Shown here in pieces: positions 23,779 to 35,159 of a stretch of DNA of 64,000 bases. Source of the stretch: Albugo candida (lineage: Eukaryota; Oomycota; Peronosporomycetes; Albuginales); assembly GCA_040437565.1 (NCBI GenBank), contig JBDOQK010000074.1:62001-126000 (forward strand), written 5' to 3'. Every line of letters begins with the position of its first letter. Position 1 is the stretch's first letter. The notes under the pieces were generated by a model. That model worked only from the letters and a program-made list of their open reading frames with translations. It was not told the origin of the DNA and made no database searches. The position numbers and the translations under genes were made by a program.

Positions 23779-26700
23779 TTAGCGCTGTTGATTTTTTTTG
23801 GGTGGGATTGTGAATTTCAGATTCTCTTTATTAAAAGAAGAATCTATATGGTCTAGTGCTGCGTGAAAATGAGCATCTACTTGCTCCCAACTGGGTGAAA
23901 CGTTCTTCAGGAGACTGCCTGACGTGGCTCGGATTTGTGCATTTTCAGCTACATCTCGGTGTATCGAAAGTCCAGCTGCAATCACTTGTTACTGATGAGC
24001 GATCGTAGTTCGGACCGTCAGCTACTGGTACGGATACGTAAAAACTGATTAAACGAATGGGTGGGACAAAAGCATCTTCTTTATTGAATATAGTTCTATT
24101 TGTAGAGATTGCAGGAAAAAAGGGGTAATCAAATTGCCATTTGTTAATGCCTTAAATTGAAACATGCATATGTCATGCCACAAACAGTTTGCAAGACGAC
24201 AAAACATAGGGACATCATATAGTAGATCTCCACGTCGCCTTTCTGGAATGCCATGTCGTCGACAAGTCAATTGTGATCTTATCGTGTTGCAATCTCAAAA
24301 TGATGTCGATAAATGAGTTCATTGGACTTTGTTTCCTGAGGTTTGATGAGTGGAACACACAGGAGAAGCTAACAAACTCAAGAGTAGCGGATGTTGAACC
24401 GGGAACATTTTATAATCATGTTGAACACGTAGATCAGATCTTCTAGCTCCCATCTACGTCAGCACATTTAGCCCGATTTTGAATACGAAGATTGACTTGA
24501 AAGCCATGACTGTAGATACAAAAATACCAAGATGAGAGAATCTCGTGAGCTTTTGAGTGCATAGAAAAGGAAGCGTTTGCCCTGGTGGGCGAAACTTGTG
24601 AGCGATAATATAAGTGTATTCTACGCGCAGCGACCAGAATTGACTTTGCCATCTCCCGAAACGCCCTCTTGGACGAAATCTTGACTAAAAAACAGAAAGT
24701 GTATGTCCGTTCTCACAATTTCAAATGGATGTGCTCAAAATACATGCCCCTTATATGCAAAAATGTGGAATCAAAATGATGCTGTAACACTAATTCACAG
24801 ATGCGGAATAGTCTTTCCGAAGCGGAGTATTAGTATGGTAGCACCAGCCGCTCCTGTGAGATCGATCAGATGAGGTGTTCGCCCTTATCGAAGTGCACAA
24901 TTGATTTTGTGTATCGTACTGTTATCTCTTGTACACAAATTGGAAAGATGAGTCTTTGGATCAGTGAACGTTATAGACGGTGGAGGTTTCTTTGACCATT
25001 TTGGCCTTTATACTCACGACAAAACTCGTTTGATGATCTTTCAGAGAACACTGGCGCCCCTATCAGAGTAGAAGCAGATTGTGGACATGATTGAAGGAAT
25101 GCTCCGTGCAGATCCAACAGTTCTGAGATGATCAGGCAGATTGATTGCTTCAAAATTCGGAATGTTTCTTACGCGATTAGTGTACCCATCTAAACGCTTT
25201 GTAATGTCGTAGCGTTCGGCATCACAGCGATGTGTATCAAAGCACAATAAAGCCACAAACAATATTAGAGAGCAAGAGACGACGCCTACAACACTGCCTG
25301 TACGAAATTAATAAGATGAGAGGGCAGATGAACCGTTTGTATCCGAGCTCATGTATCACCTTCGAGTTTCCGAGAACGTGATAGACGAAGTGGGCTCGCA
25401 GTAATTCAACTCTATCAAATAGCTACACATGAAGAACCCTTCAACCCGTGATTCTAAGAGCAAGTGGGCTTCGAAAATTTGCTGTGATCGAAGTGTATGG
25501 TCTTTTCTTGTTACCTTCACAAAACAAATAGAAAACAGAAAATTTATATCTCGGCGCAGTTACCGTTTACCAATCTCAGCGACCTCGTTGGCATTTGCTC
25601 ATTGTGTAAGTACAGATCATTCTTATGCGCAGATCCTTGTCGACAGTAGCAAGTTTCAAATATATTATCTTCAAGTGATACGTCTCCAGCACTTGATGCA
25701 AATTGCATTTAGTAGAGTGACTGCGGCGAGCAAAATACGCTGCCACTTGATGTGAACTTCACTTTCTACGACAATAAAAGTCGCCAAGGAATTATGCAGC
25801 AAGAACCTGTGTCCATGCTGCGATGTGTGCCGCCCGATAATTAAGATACAAGCATAAAAGGACCCCGATTCTATTGATTGACTCACTCTATGTGGCAATG
25901 AGGAAGTGTCCGATCTATTGCGCTTAGAATACTGGCAGTTGCTTTCTTACGTCGCAAAGCCATCAGGAAATTGACAGAATGAACATAAAAATTACGTATG
26001 CAACCAATGATGTGAACAAATTGGCTTTGATTCCCTAGCCAGTTCTATGGCGTATAGAAATATGTAAGGGGCTACAAAAGAATCAAGAAGCTGTGTGTCA
26101 AGACGGCGCTTGCATTTATGCCATGCTTTAGGCGTCCTGATAACAAACGACCAGGTTTATAAATTGAGTGAGCTGATATGGAGACATAGCAATTAGCAAA
26201 TTTGCGAATTCGCTGCGCTGAAATGCCGGAGATCTCGTGTGCAGTCAAATTTGTCTAAGGATCAACTTTTCTGCTGAATTTCCGTCAAAGTCCTCGAGAA
26301 AAATTAATTATGGTAATAACAATTTGGTATGGATAAGTCTACATATATCATCAGGAAAGTGAAGAACTGAAGTCAGCATTGCAAAGAGACGACCGAAAAA
26401 ATCTTAAATGCGGACGGTTGCGAATCAAGCATGAGCATTACTCAGCATCGATTGCATTGGCTGATGTAGCTACAAGGGACAACATAAATATGAATTTGGT
26501 GCATTTCACAAATGCTTGATAATGGGGAAACAGCATGTTAAGGCGGATAAATTGGTCCTTCGATACGGAAAGTAGTATCCGCAGAACTTGATGATGTTTA
26601 TATCTCAAAAAAAAAACAATTTTGCCATGACTCACGCGTCCTACGAGATGGGCCTGTTGCGAAGCAATTGATCTTTGGCGAATAGGACAATATTGCAACA

Positions 26701-27439
26701 TGCTGTGCACAAACAGTTTGCGATAATCATGATGGCATAGACGTGCTGCCTTTTGTTAGTAAGTAGGCAAAGAAGATAGCGATGTGGTGGTTGCTCTCCA
26801 AAAATTCGTTATATACATTCCGGTAGACTATTTTGCGAAGCTGCAGTTGATATACGGGTCGGTACCAGCGAAAGGAATCATAATCTCTGCGTTATATGAG
26901 GCTTTGATTAGGTTGTTGATTGAATTAAATAAAAGATCGTACAGCCATCCTATATTGCAGTACGATTAAGATCGAAGTCTGTGATGTGTTGTTTCAAATT
27001 GAAAATATGACACTGCTTGCAAATTTTATCTAAGGAAAGATCATAATCAGTGAAACGTAGTGGCCCAAAAAACCTGAAATTTTCCATTATTGCCTTTTGT
27101 GAGGCACTATGAAGATTGATACTCACCAGAGTCGTGAAACAGCTCAAGATCTTCCTATATTTGAGAAGGCACCGTTTGATTACATAATGGGCAACGATGG
27201 CACGTGAAGTTGCGACAGCACCAAGATGCAATTATCGTTTATTCAGAAGGCAGCTATTTACACCACAAGGCTTCATTTAAACTTAGATTATTCCTTGATA
27301 CGAGGTGTCTGCTCCCAGCAAAGTTCTGCAAAAACAAGTCAGGTTCCATTAGAAGTCACTCGCTTTTTATCTGGGGAGTAGCAAGTGATGGTGAGGGCGC
27401 CAAATCCAACGACAGTAAGAAGGATGTGCAAAATTTCAT
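23779..27439 (-). CDS. Probable multi-exon single-pass membrane protein (approximate model)
   Basis: A series of protein-like segments runs down the minus strand. At 27439 an ATG opens a short signal-peptide-like exon (MKFCTSFLLSLDLAPSPSLA). Cysteine-bearing pieces follow: near 27.2 kb (NFTCHRCPLCNQTV), 27.1-26.95 kb (FFGPLRFTDYDLSLDKIC) and about 25.7 kb (GDVSLEDNIFETCYCRQGSA). A transmembrane segment lies near 25.28-25.21 kb (SVVGVVSCSLILFVALLCFD), then basic and polar stretches (QSICLIISELLDLHGAFLQS; near 24.4 kb WELEDLIYVFNMIIKCSRF; 24.27-24.05 kb RRRGDLLYDVPMFCRLANCL), and the end at 23779 (WEQVDAHFHAALDHIDSSF...KKNQQR). The order suggests signal, ectodomain, membrane anchor and cytoplasmic tail. 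I do not recognise the family; splice joins are only partly resolved, and it could be two genes. Confidence 0.42.
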
Positions 27440-27720
27440 CACGTGACACTAAGGAGTATGAGTGTGGGTTATCTCTAGAAGAAGGCCCTAAAATGCCGTG
27501 GACAAACGTTGCGTGATTTTTTTTCTTTGATTGAATCTGAATTTATAGCAGCCCAGTTGTACCGAACTGGGATGCTAGAATAACGTAAACTCTCTTCATT
27601 GATAAAGTCGTTTGTAACCACATGGGCTTTGTCAAGTTTAAGCCTTTTCACGGCGTCGAAATGGACAAACCAGTGAATAAATATAGTTTTTTTTCAATAT
27701 GTCTTCGGTGTGATAGCGGT

Positions 27721-28226
27721 TCATCTTGCTATGTAACGACGGTGCTGACACTGATCTGTACTACGGACCCGTGGAGGTTGAAGTGGCATTCCTTGTTCAC
27801 CTCCTGCCTCACGCGCTTGCGGATGCCTCTTTCCTGGAGCGTAAAGTCGCGCTGTACTTGGTATCACTTTGTCTTCAGTCGAGGATAACGTCGTGTCCTT
27901 GCGGAGATCCGCACGCTTCTCCGCACAAGAGGGAAAGGTGATGCTGCTGGCAGACACGACCGAAGTTTGGCCATCCTCGAGTCTTCGAGCTTCAAGCCTG
28001 GTAAGGCGAACTACAATTACACCCTTTAGCTCAGTCACCAGATCCAGCATCCTTGCCATGACTTCGCGGGTGCTTTAAGCCGAACTAGCTTCATCGTCGT
28101 TGGTGTGGGTCGTGGATGGCGCTTGAACTTGATTTGGTCCAGGTGCACATGGCTATAATCGTTTGAAACACCGCAGGGAATGGGAAGTTGCTTTATGCAG
28201 GGAGAAAAAAGAAGAAAGTTTATCAT
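27721..28226 (-). mobile_element. Ty1/copia gag-region fragment (fossil)
   Basis: The minus strand encodes a piece resembling the gag N-terminus of the copia element at 51.2 kb (both share a RLxRLEARRxEDxQxSVVSA motif). No pol segment or LTR is visible here, so it is a short broken remnant. Confidence 0.6.
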
Positions 28227-28523
28227 GCATCCTGGTTATTTTCCGTTCTACGTCCTTCTCACCCTTGTGACTTATTCTGGGACTGCCCGATCGTTTGATC
28301 GACGTGGATACAAATCACCGCATCGGGACAGCCCGTAATGAAAGGTGCACGAACCATAGCCAGCTCCTTGAGTAATTCCCCTCAAGGGTGTGACTATTGC
28401 CACCGACGTTTTGACTTATGTCACATACAAAACATCTCTGATTGGCTAATTTTTGTAAGCAAACATATATTCATCAACAAGGGGACTATATTACTGCGTC
28501 TACGTAAGATAGATACATAATAC

Positions 28524-28975
28524 ATGACACGTTTCCACGTTTCCACGATTTCGGATTTCATCGCTTTCCTCCCTACCACGCATCAACATTCAACGAGTTG
28601 CCCAATAATAACGGCTTTCAAGCAAAAAACGGATTCAAAACACACAAAAGAATCTGATGGCAATGTTCAGAACAAATTGCTGCAGCCACCAACCGGACTT
28701 ATTGGAGTCGAATATAATTCTGTCAAAGCGATGGAAAAGACATTGAATGAATTCGCTGCCACAGAAGGGTAAAGTGTAGTGACAAAATGATTCTACAAGC
28801 AGCGTAACGGACACTACGATTTATCACTGAAATGTGTAAAGTGTATATCCGTATGTGAAGTATACAGCCTTGGTATATTATGTAGGGAATCATTATGCAG
28901 CCCTCAGCCTCCATAAATTGATGGAAAGTGTGGCTTCTGATAGGTTTGAATAAATAAAACAGAATAAATAGAATG
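28524..28975. mobile_element. MULE remnant: transposase N-terminus and one terminal repeat
   Basis: The plus-strand ORF 28524-28772 ends in GVEYNSVKAMEKTLNEFAAT, which resembles the N-terminal region of MULE transposases. It runs into a terminal-repeat arm (about 28840-28975). That arm is an inverted relative of the sequences at 34.72-34.79 kb and 38.01-38.05 kb (shared stretches GTATACAGCCTTGGTAT and GGCTTCTGAT, with CAGCCTCCAT). The rest of the transposase is missing, so this looks like an internally deleted copy. Confidence 0.5.
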
Positions 28976-29141
28976 AAATTAGGCCATTTCTATATGTACA
29001 CCCTCCTTGATCCGTAGCCTATCAGAAGCTTGCTGTGAGATGAGCTTTTTTTTTTGTAAATGTAGCCACCGATGCATTCTCTGTTAATACTAGTCTCATT
29101 TCCATCGAATTTATGTGTGCTCATGACTTTCTCTCTGAATG

Positions 29142-29886
29142 CTACACCACTGGTTTTTTATTGCAACAGAATAAATACAATAAAATCACGAAAAAAACTT
29201 CGCTTTCAACAAATTTTGTACTTCTAAAATCTAAGTTTATACTCAAATCTACTGCTGCAGGTGTTGCTGTTGGTGTTGCTGTTGGTGTTGCTATTGCGTC
29301 TTGACGGCAGGTTCTAGCATTGTGGTCTGTGTTTTGGCATTTCTGACATCTTTGGCGACGACACACAGGAGCATTTAAAGTAGCAGTAGCATTCTCGATA
29401 GACTACCACGCTTGCGCTGTTGCACAAGATCCCGAATTTCTGTCTCTGGAACTGCCAAGATATAGTCTAGCAGCGCACGCTTACGATGATTGAAAGAATT
29501 CTCGTAATCATTAGCAATCCTCTTCAATGCTATCTCAATTCCAATTGTCATGGTCTCAGCCTCAATATGAATTTGACATTGTCTGTATCAGCCACCAATG
29601 CTGGTCAAAATTTTTAACAGACAGTTTTTTTATTACAAGACGAAAAGCATGGGCGCAAGGATAGCTCATTGTGGCTGTAAACAAGACTATAAGTTAATTG
29701 AAGTTGCAGTCAGTTGCGGTCAATGGCACATAGTTGCGATTACTTGCACTTAGTCACAGTTTACAGAACTTGACAATCTCGGTCATCACTAAGCCGCCGA
29801 TAAGATGAGAGCAGACCTTTTACTGAAATCTTCTCCATCACCTCTGAGAACATGGAACCAAGCTTCATCGTGACTACAGACCGCTG
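29142..29886 (-). mobile_element. MULE remnant: transposase C-terminal zinc knuckle
   Basis: The minus strand near 29366-29290 encodes CQKCQNTDHNARTC, a CCHC knuckle (C-x2-C-x4-H-x4-C) as found at the C-terminus of MULE transposases, followed by a TPTATPTATPA tail. Upstream minus-strand sequence to the gap is decayed. No terminal repeats could be assigned. Confidence 0.5.
29261..29297. repeat. 12-bp minisatellite (GTTGCTGTTGGT)
   Basis: Three copies of a 12-bp unit encode the TPTATPTATP tail of the neighbouring transposase remnant on the minus strand. Confidence 0.75.
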
Positions 29887-29986
29887 NNNNNNNNNNNNNN
29901 NNNNNNNNNNNNNNNNNNNNNNNNNNNNNNNNNNNNNNNNNNNNNNNNNNNNNNNNNNNNNNNNNNNNNNNNNNNNNNNNNNNNNN
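29887..29986. other. Assembly gap (100 N), no overlap detected
   Basis: Flanks do not match each other, so this gap may hide real sequence of unknown length. Confidence 0.9.
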
Positions 29987-30199
29987 TAATCAATTGTTGC
30001 CTTCGCCTGTTCCATGGAAGCTTAGGCAAGCTGGGGTGGTGGTGCAAAGCTGTTTATTGTGGCTTCTAAAGAAGATAAAGTGTGATTTCATGTTATTAAT
30101 TCCGTTGCATATATGGAGGATGGGGCTGAATAACGATTCTCATGCTTTTATTCTCTTCATGGGAACACGGGAATTTTGTACCATTTTGTATAAATTTAT

Positions 30200-32451
30200 G
30201 ATTTTTATACCAGAAGTTTATGAAAAGTGAGAAATATACCAAAAGTTTAAAAATTGGAAAATTAGACCAAAACGAATATTTCAAGAGCGAAATTGTAAAA
30301 ATAGTAAAAATATATCAAAAAGTTTAGAGTTTACAGATTCGTGAGTGCCTCATCGTTAGGCTATCACATGCAGCGATTATGACGAATGCTGGCAATGAGG
30401 CTACCTTTTTGATACACAAGAGTCAAGTAACAGCTGTTTGTCAGGGGAATGGGCAGACGGACGCGCATAGTTACGCTCACGTGACTNNNNNNNNNNNNNN
30501 NNNNNNNNNNNNNNNNNNNNNNNNNNNNNNNNNNNNNNNNNNNNNNNNNNNNNNNNNNNNNNNNNNNNNNNNNNNNNNNNNNNNNNTCATCGTTAGGCTA
30601 TCACATGCAGCGATTATGACGAATGCTGGCAATGAGGCTACCTTTTTGATACACAAGAGTCAAGTAACAGCTGTTTGTCAGGGGAATGGGCAGACGGACG
30701 CGCATAGTTACGCTCACGTGACTACGCCAGTCACAACGACATATCAAGTACAGTAATTGAGTACCACGAAAACGTTGGACGGTCGTTTCGTGTCATATCG
30801 AGCGACCAAGACGCTACAACGTGTTATGTGTCAGTCCAGATTGCAGCTTCACAGTCGCTTTTGCGTATGGTAGTGGATTTGAGCCGCCTCATACGTCCGC
30901 GCCGCACACATGCGACGATACGAGGGTTGAGTTGGCTTCATACAAAGCGAGTTGTGGAAACAAGTCGTCATATGTCGCTTCCTTTGATTAAGCCCTCCGA
31001 TTCGTCGTTGGTAAGGGTCGTGACGCTAGTCCATCTGAGCTACAGAAGAAGCTGGCGGCTGATGGGAATCGATTGACGTACCAGACCTCTGTCAACGCGT
31101 GTATCCAAGTCAAAGCGCAACTCTTCGATGAAGATCGCACCCAGTATCAGTTCACCTTGTAATAATTAACAAGAGTGGACATGAGGCAGATAGCGAGCTG
31201 CGTGAGGACAGAATTTGTCGTATCGGCATCGTATACAAGCCCGGCATTCACGCGATTCGCGAGTTTGTAGATCACGGGTTCAGCCTGGGTAGCACATCAT
31301 TGAAGCACAAAAATGGTAGAGACCTTATCGCTTGCCACAAGCACAGAGACAATGAAACTTAGATTGTAGCGGTCCCTTGGGTGTCAAGCGAGACGAAATA
31401 AAAATGGCCATGCCTCCTGGACTTTCTTCTACGCTCTGTGGAAGAGCCAACATTTTTCAGCTCCGACCGTAACAAGGGTCTCATTCCCGCGATGCAAGTT
31501 GAAGCAGGTTGCGTCGTTCAAATGACGAGCCAGTGAGTTGAAAAAAAAAATGGAAAGGCGCAGCAATGGCTACTCGATGCAGATGAGCTCAAATGGGTGG
31601 CCACGTATAGTATACGTCCGCGGTTTGGAACCATGGCGAGCAACAACGTGGAGTCTGGAAGTAACGTCCTGCTTGAAGCTAGAGATAGGCCAATTCTGGA
31701 CTGTCTGATGGCGGTGGAAAAGTAAATAGGGATCAAGTGGGCTAAATTCGTCGCCAATTTGGCTTCATGGGAGGATTACAGCTTACGCAACCAAAGAACT
31801 CGAGCGCAAACGCTTTGTCTCTGTCGTTGAAAAGATCGAAATTATCCCAGTTTCCTGTCATACTTCGTGGTCAAGGTGAGGAAGAATGGAGAGCTGCTTG
31901 TCGAGTATTCTGTCGATCTAGATAATCCTGAAAGCCAGTATTCTTGTGGCTTCTTTGGGGACATGAAAGGGTCATGCTATCCTCTCTATGCGGCCTTTCT
32001 GTCCGTCAACAAACTCTCGCTACTCATAACTATCTGCGATAAGTCATGGACCATGGTGGGATACCAGCGTGCTTACGACCCCTTGGTAATTATAAGTCCA
32101 TGCGTAACGAAAGATGAGCTGACGCTTTCAGAGAAGCACCACCCACTCATGGTGCCAAAGAACCGAGGCCGATCGAAGAAGTCGAAGCGATCGAGTCCCA
32201 GGCTTCCACAGAAGCTTTGAAGAAGAAGCGCATCAACAATTGCACTATTTACGGTGACTACGGCCACAACAAGCGCACACGGCAAGGGTCAATGTGATAA
32301 CTCGAAATATTTTCCATATTTGTACATAAATATCAGACTTTTTGGTACATTTTTTCTTTTTTTACAATTTTACCCGTGAAATATTCGTTTTGGTATAATC
32401 AAACTTTTGGTAAAAATATATTTCATTTTTCTAGAAAGTGGTATGAAATCC
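30200..32451 (+). mobile_element. Mutator-like element with degraded transposase
   Basis: Inverted terminal repeats of about 100 bp: the left arm (30200-30325, with ACCAAAACGAATATTTCA) matches the reverse complement of the right arm (about 32330-32451) at roughly three positions in four. Between them the plus strand encodes transposase pieces. These are an N-terminal stretch (SELQKKLAADGNRLTYQTSV, about 31.0-31.13 kb), a core piece (REFVDHGFSLG, about 31.25 kb), the conserved ASNNVES...RPILDCLM segment (about 31.62-31.71 kb), and a C-terminal region (31867-32220) with CYPLYAAFLS, WTMVGYQRAYD and a basic RGRSKKSKR tail. Several in-frame stops and frame changes show it is dead. A gap with an unmerged 137-bp overlap lies inside the left part. 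Confidence 0.7.
30487..30586. other. Assembly gap (100 N) with unmerged overlap
   Basis: Positions 30350-30486 are identical to 30587-30723 (137 bp), so this is a contig overlap and not a tandem repeat. Confidence 0.93.
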
Positions 32452-32468
32452 TAGGGCCCCCGTTATTT

Positions 32469-34716
32469 GGGTAATTGCTGTTACCACCCACCGAATTTCT
32501 ACTTCCACCCACCACGTGGTTTTCTGACCAATCAGATTAAGGCGGTATTTTCCCCCACCTACAGTACAGTATATGATTGGGCAACCTTAGGCATACGAGG
32601 GATGAGCGTTCTGATAATGCAAAGGAGTAGGCAATAGTTTGAATTTCGTACGCAATTTCAGGTTTTTCAATTACTTTTCTCACCTGCCTCAAGTTTCTTG
32701 GATTTACTGCTGTGTAATGGTGACGGGATAACCGGACATGGAACAGAACATGTCATCGCAATCTTCCATTTTGCCTACACGATGGCAATGGTGTTGTTGA
32801 AAGCTGTGTGGGACATTTTAGGATATCATGCCCCTGCCTGATACAATTTTATATATCGCCGCTTAGGCTTCATTGCATGCTCAAATGTTGACGTTTCGCG
32901 CTTTCTTGTTGAAATGATAACCTTATTTCAGGCCCCAAGTGAACGCCCTTTCGCCTTTACGACAGAAGGTCCAGCGAGGGCCGAAATATTCCCAATTGCC
33001 AATTCCGAAATTTTAGCATATATGATTGACTGTTGGGCTGTCGAGAATTAAAAATCGGCTTTGCAGTGATTTTATGTGGAGCTGAACGGATGCGATGTTG
33101 TTCGACATTATGAAACTTGCTTGTCCCCTTCCGTTATTGCATTGCAGTTAATGTCACGTAGGTGCCAATTCTGGTGGATCAATGTTGAAGGTATGGGGAT
33201 GTTACAAAGCTCATGGATCTCATGCACACATGAAAATCGCATGATGCTCCCCAACGTATGACTACACGAATTCTTCAAATCCTCTAACCAGCTGTTCATA
33301 ACTTACGCTACCACGGAATGCATGTGGGATTTGGATGCGTTCACTAGAAATGTTTGCTCCAAGCTTCCGGAATTGGTGATCAGTGGCTTGCTTCATTCTT
33401 GCCTGAACGAGATCCATATTTTCAGCAGATGTTTGTAGGTACCGCTTTAAAGCCGAATGCGCTCGACCAATCGCCGACATCGAAGTATTTGTAAAATGCA
33501 TCACCTTGTCTGGCCTGGCACGCATAAATTTTGCTTCATGCGGAGTCCAGGTTTTCTCCAAATAGCTGACACCGTCCAGTTTTCCAACATACTTTAGCCT
33601 GAAATGCGCTCCCCTCTGCATAATAATTTGCAATTGTCTTCAATCTACAAACTCTTGTCCCACTTTTAAAAATCCTCTCATTCCTCGTTCGTGCCAGATT
33701 TACCCCATAGGGGGTATGCGCAATCCGAAAATCTTCTTCAATGGCACCAGCTAGTGCCAAATCGCGATCTGTCACCAGAACGTCTGGGGCTGTATCAGCA
33801 TGTTTTACGACTGCCCAAGTGCTCAGATATAATCTGTCTTCGCCTTCCCTGATAAAAATGCAAATGCCGAGTAAAATGTTGAGTTCATTACCGTTCGCCC
33901 ATCAATGCTCAGCATATGCATCCTGGAACTGCTCGTTTTGTACGTACAATCCAAGAGAAGAACCATATTATTCCGGCGAGCTAAACGAATGGATGTTGGA
34001 TGGGCCACAAACAAATGTGTGACGCACCCATCACCCGTGGTGTGAGTTCATCTATCAAAGCCTGAATCGGGGACCTTCTGCCAATTCCTTCAGACGAGAT
34101 TGCGGCTTAGCGTTGTAGAAGTTTTCTGCCGTAGCCAGTGATTTGGGAAATTCAGGACACAAAAGCGTTTATGCCCGAAGTGCGGGTAATCCGGCTGATA
34201 CAAGTTCCTGTACGCAGACCTTTTCTTCTCCAAGCATTCTTCTGCATCCTGGGTGCCCAGCCATATTATCTGAAGGTTCATGATTGTGTTGGCTTTTCCG
34301 CATTTTGACCTTCCAGCTACCATCTCTACTCTTCTTCCCAAAAGCCTCCCAATGACACCCCTGCAGTCTCGTTCCTGTCTTCCGTGTCTTTCCCTCAGCA
34401 TTTCCAGCCTAGCGTTTCATATAATCCCGACCAAGATTCCAAGCAAGCAAAACTCGCCTGCCTCCATCTGAGCGTTTTATCGACACCCCATAACCAGACT
34501 CACGATACACATGGCGAACGTGTTCAATGAAATCATAACGAGTGGCAGAAGATTGGTTGGAATTGACGAAAGAGGACATTGACATAGGCTGGTGGAAAAA
34601 GTAAAAACTTGGGTGGAAATAGCATAGGGTTGGTGGAAAAGTAAAAAGCTGGGTCGAAATACCACCGTAACATGACTAGTCAGAAAGCCATGTGGTGGGT
34701 GGAAATAGCGATTCCC
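32469..34716 (-). mobile_element. Mutator-like element with transposase core, minus strand
   Basis: Inverted terminal repeats of about 90 bp: the left arm starts GGGTAATTGCTG and the right arm ends as its inverse; both contain TTCCACCCACCAC and TTTCTGAC. The minus strand carries a MULE transposase. 34014-33823 has AHPTSIRLARRNNMVLLLDC, the start of the DDE core, and FYSAFAFLSG. 33775-33536 has VTDRDLALAGAIEEDF, with the second catalytic region. 33633-33262 has the helical C-terminal part (FTNTSMSAIGRAHSALKRYL). Upstream pieces (34401-34090) are less clear. Frames are broken in several places. Its left end lies 18 bp from the previous MULE, so the two are nearly abutting. Confidence 0.75.
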
Positions 34717-35159
34717 TTTATTTATTCTATTATATCATTTGAACCAACCAGAAGCCACGCTTTCAAATAATTCATGGAGGCTGGGGGCTAATTAAAGAAA
34801 AGATGGAGGCTGATTAACAATTTCCTGTTTCATAAGGGATTATAAAAAATGGGGCTGCTATCCGCACACTCCCATTTGCTAATTGCCCCCTGGATTATAG
34901 CCAATCAAAAGCCTGCGAAAGCTTCGCCTAAATGACTTGTTAGCAGTTAGTCTCCCACTTTATCGATCAATTTACATGAATGAGATTCTTGAATATAATA
35001 ATTACAAACGACTAAAAATTGGGCTGAAGGCTGGTAGGAACGCTTCGATGACATCAAACTTGGACAGAGATAGACAAGAATAGGTAGCAAATACACTGGT
35101 CCAAAAGCAAATTTATCATTTTTCAGAGTAATTGCTTAAACGTTTTTCGTTCAGGTCAT

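Noticed and set aside
30350-30723. Apparent tandem repeat around the Ns
   Set aside because: Exact 137-bp contig overlap at a 100-N gap.
28897-34795. One large element bounded by related arms at 28.9 and 34.7 kb
   Set aside because: The arms point away from each other when compared with the reference arm order, so they belong to two different elements.
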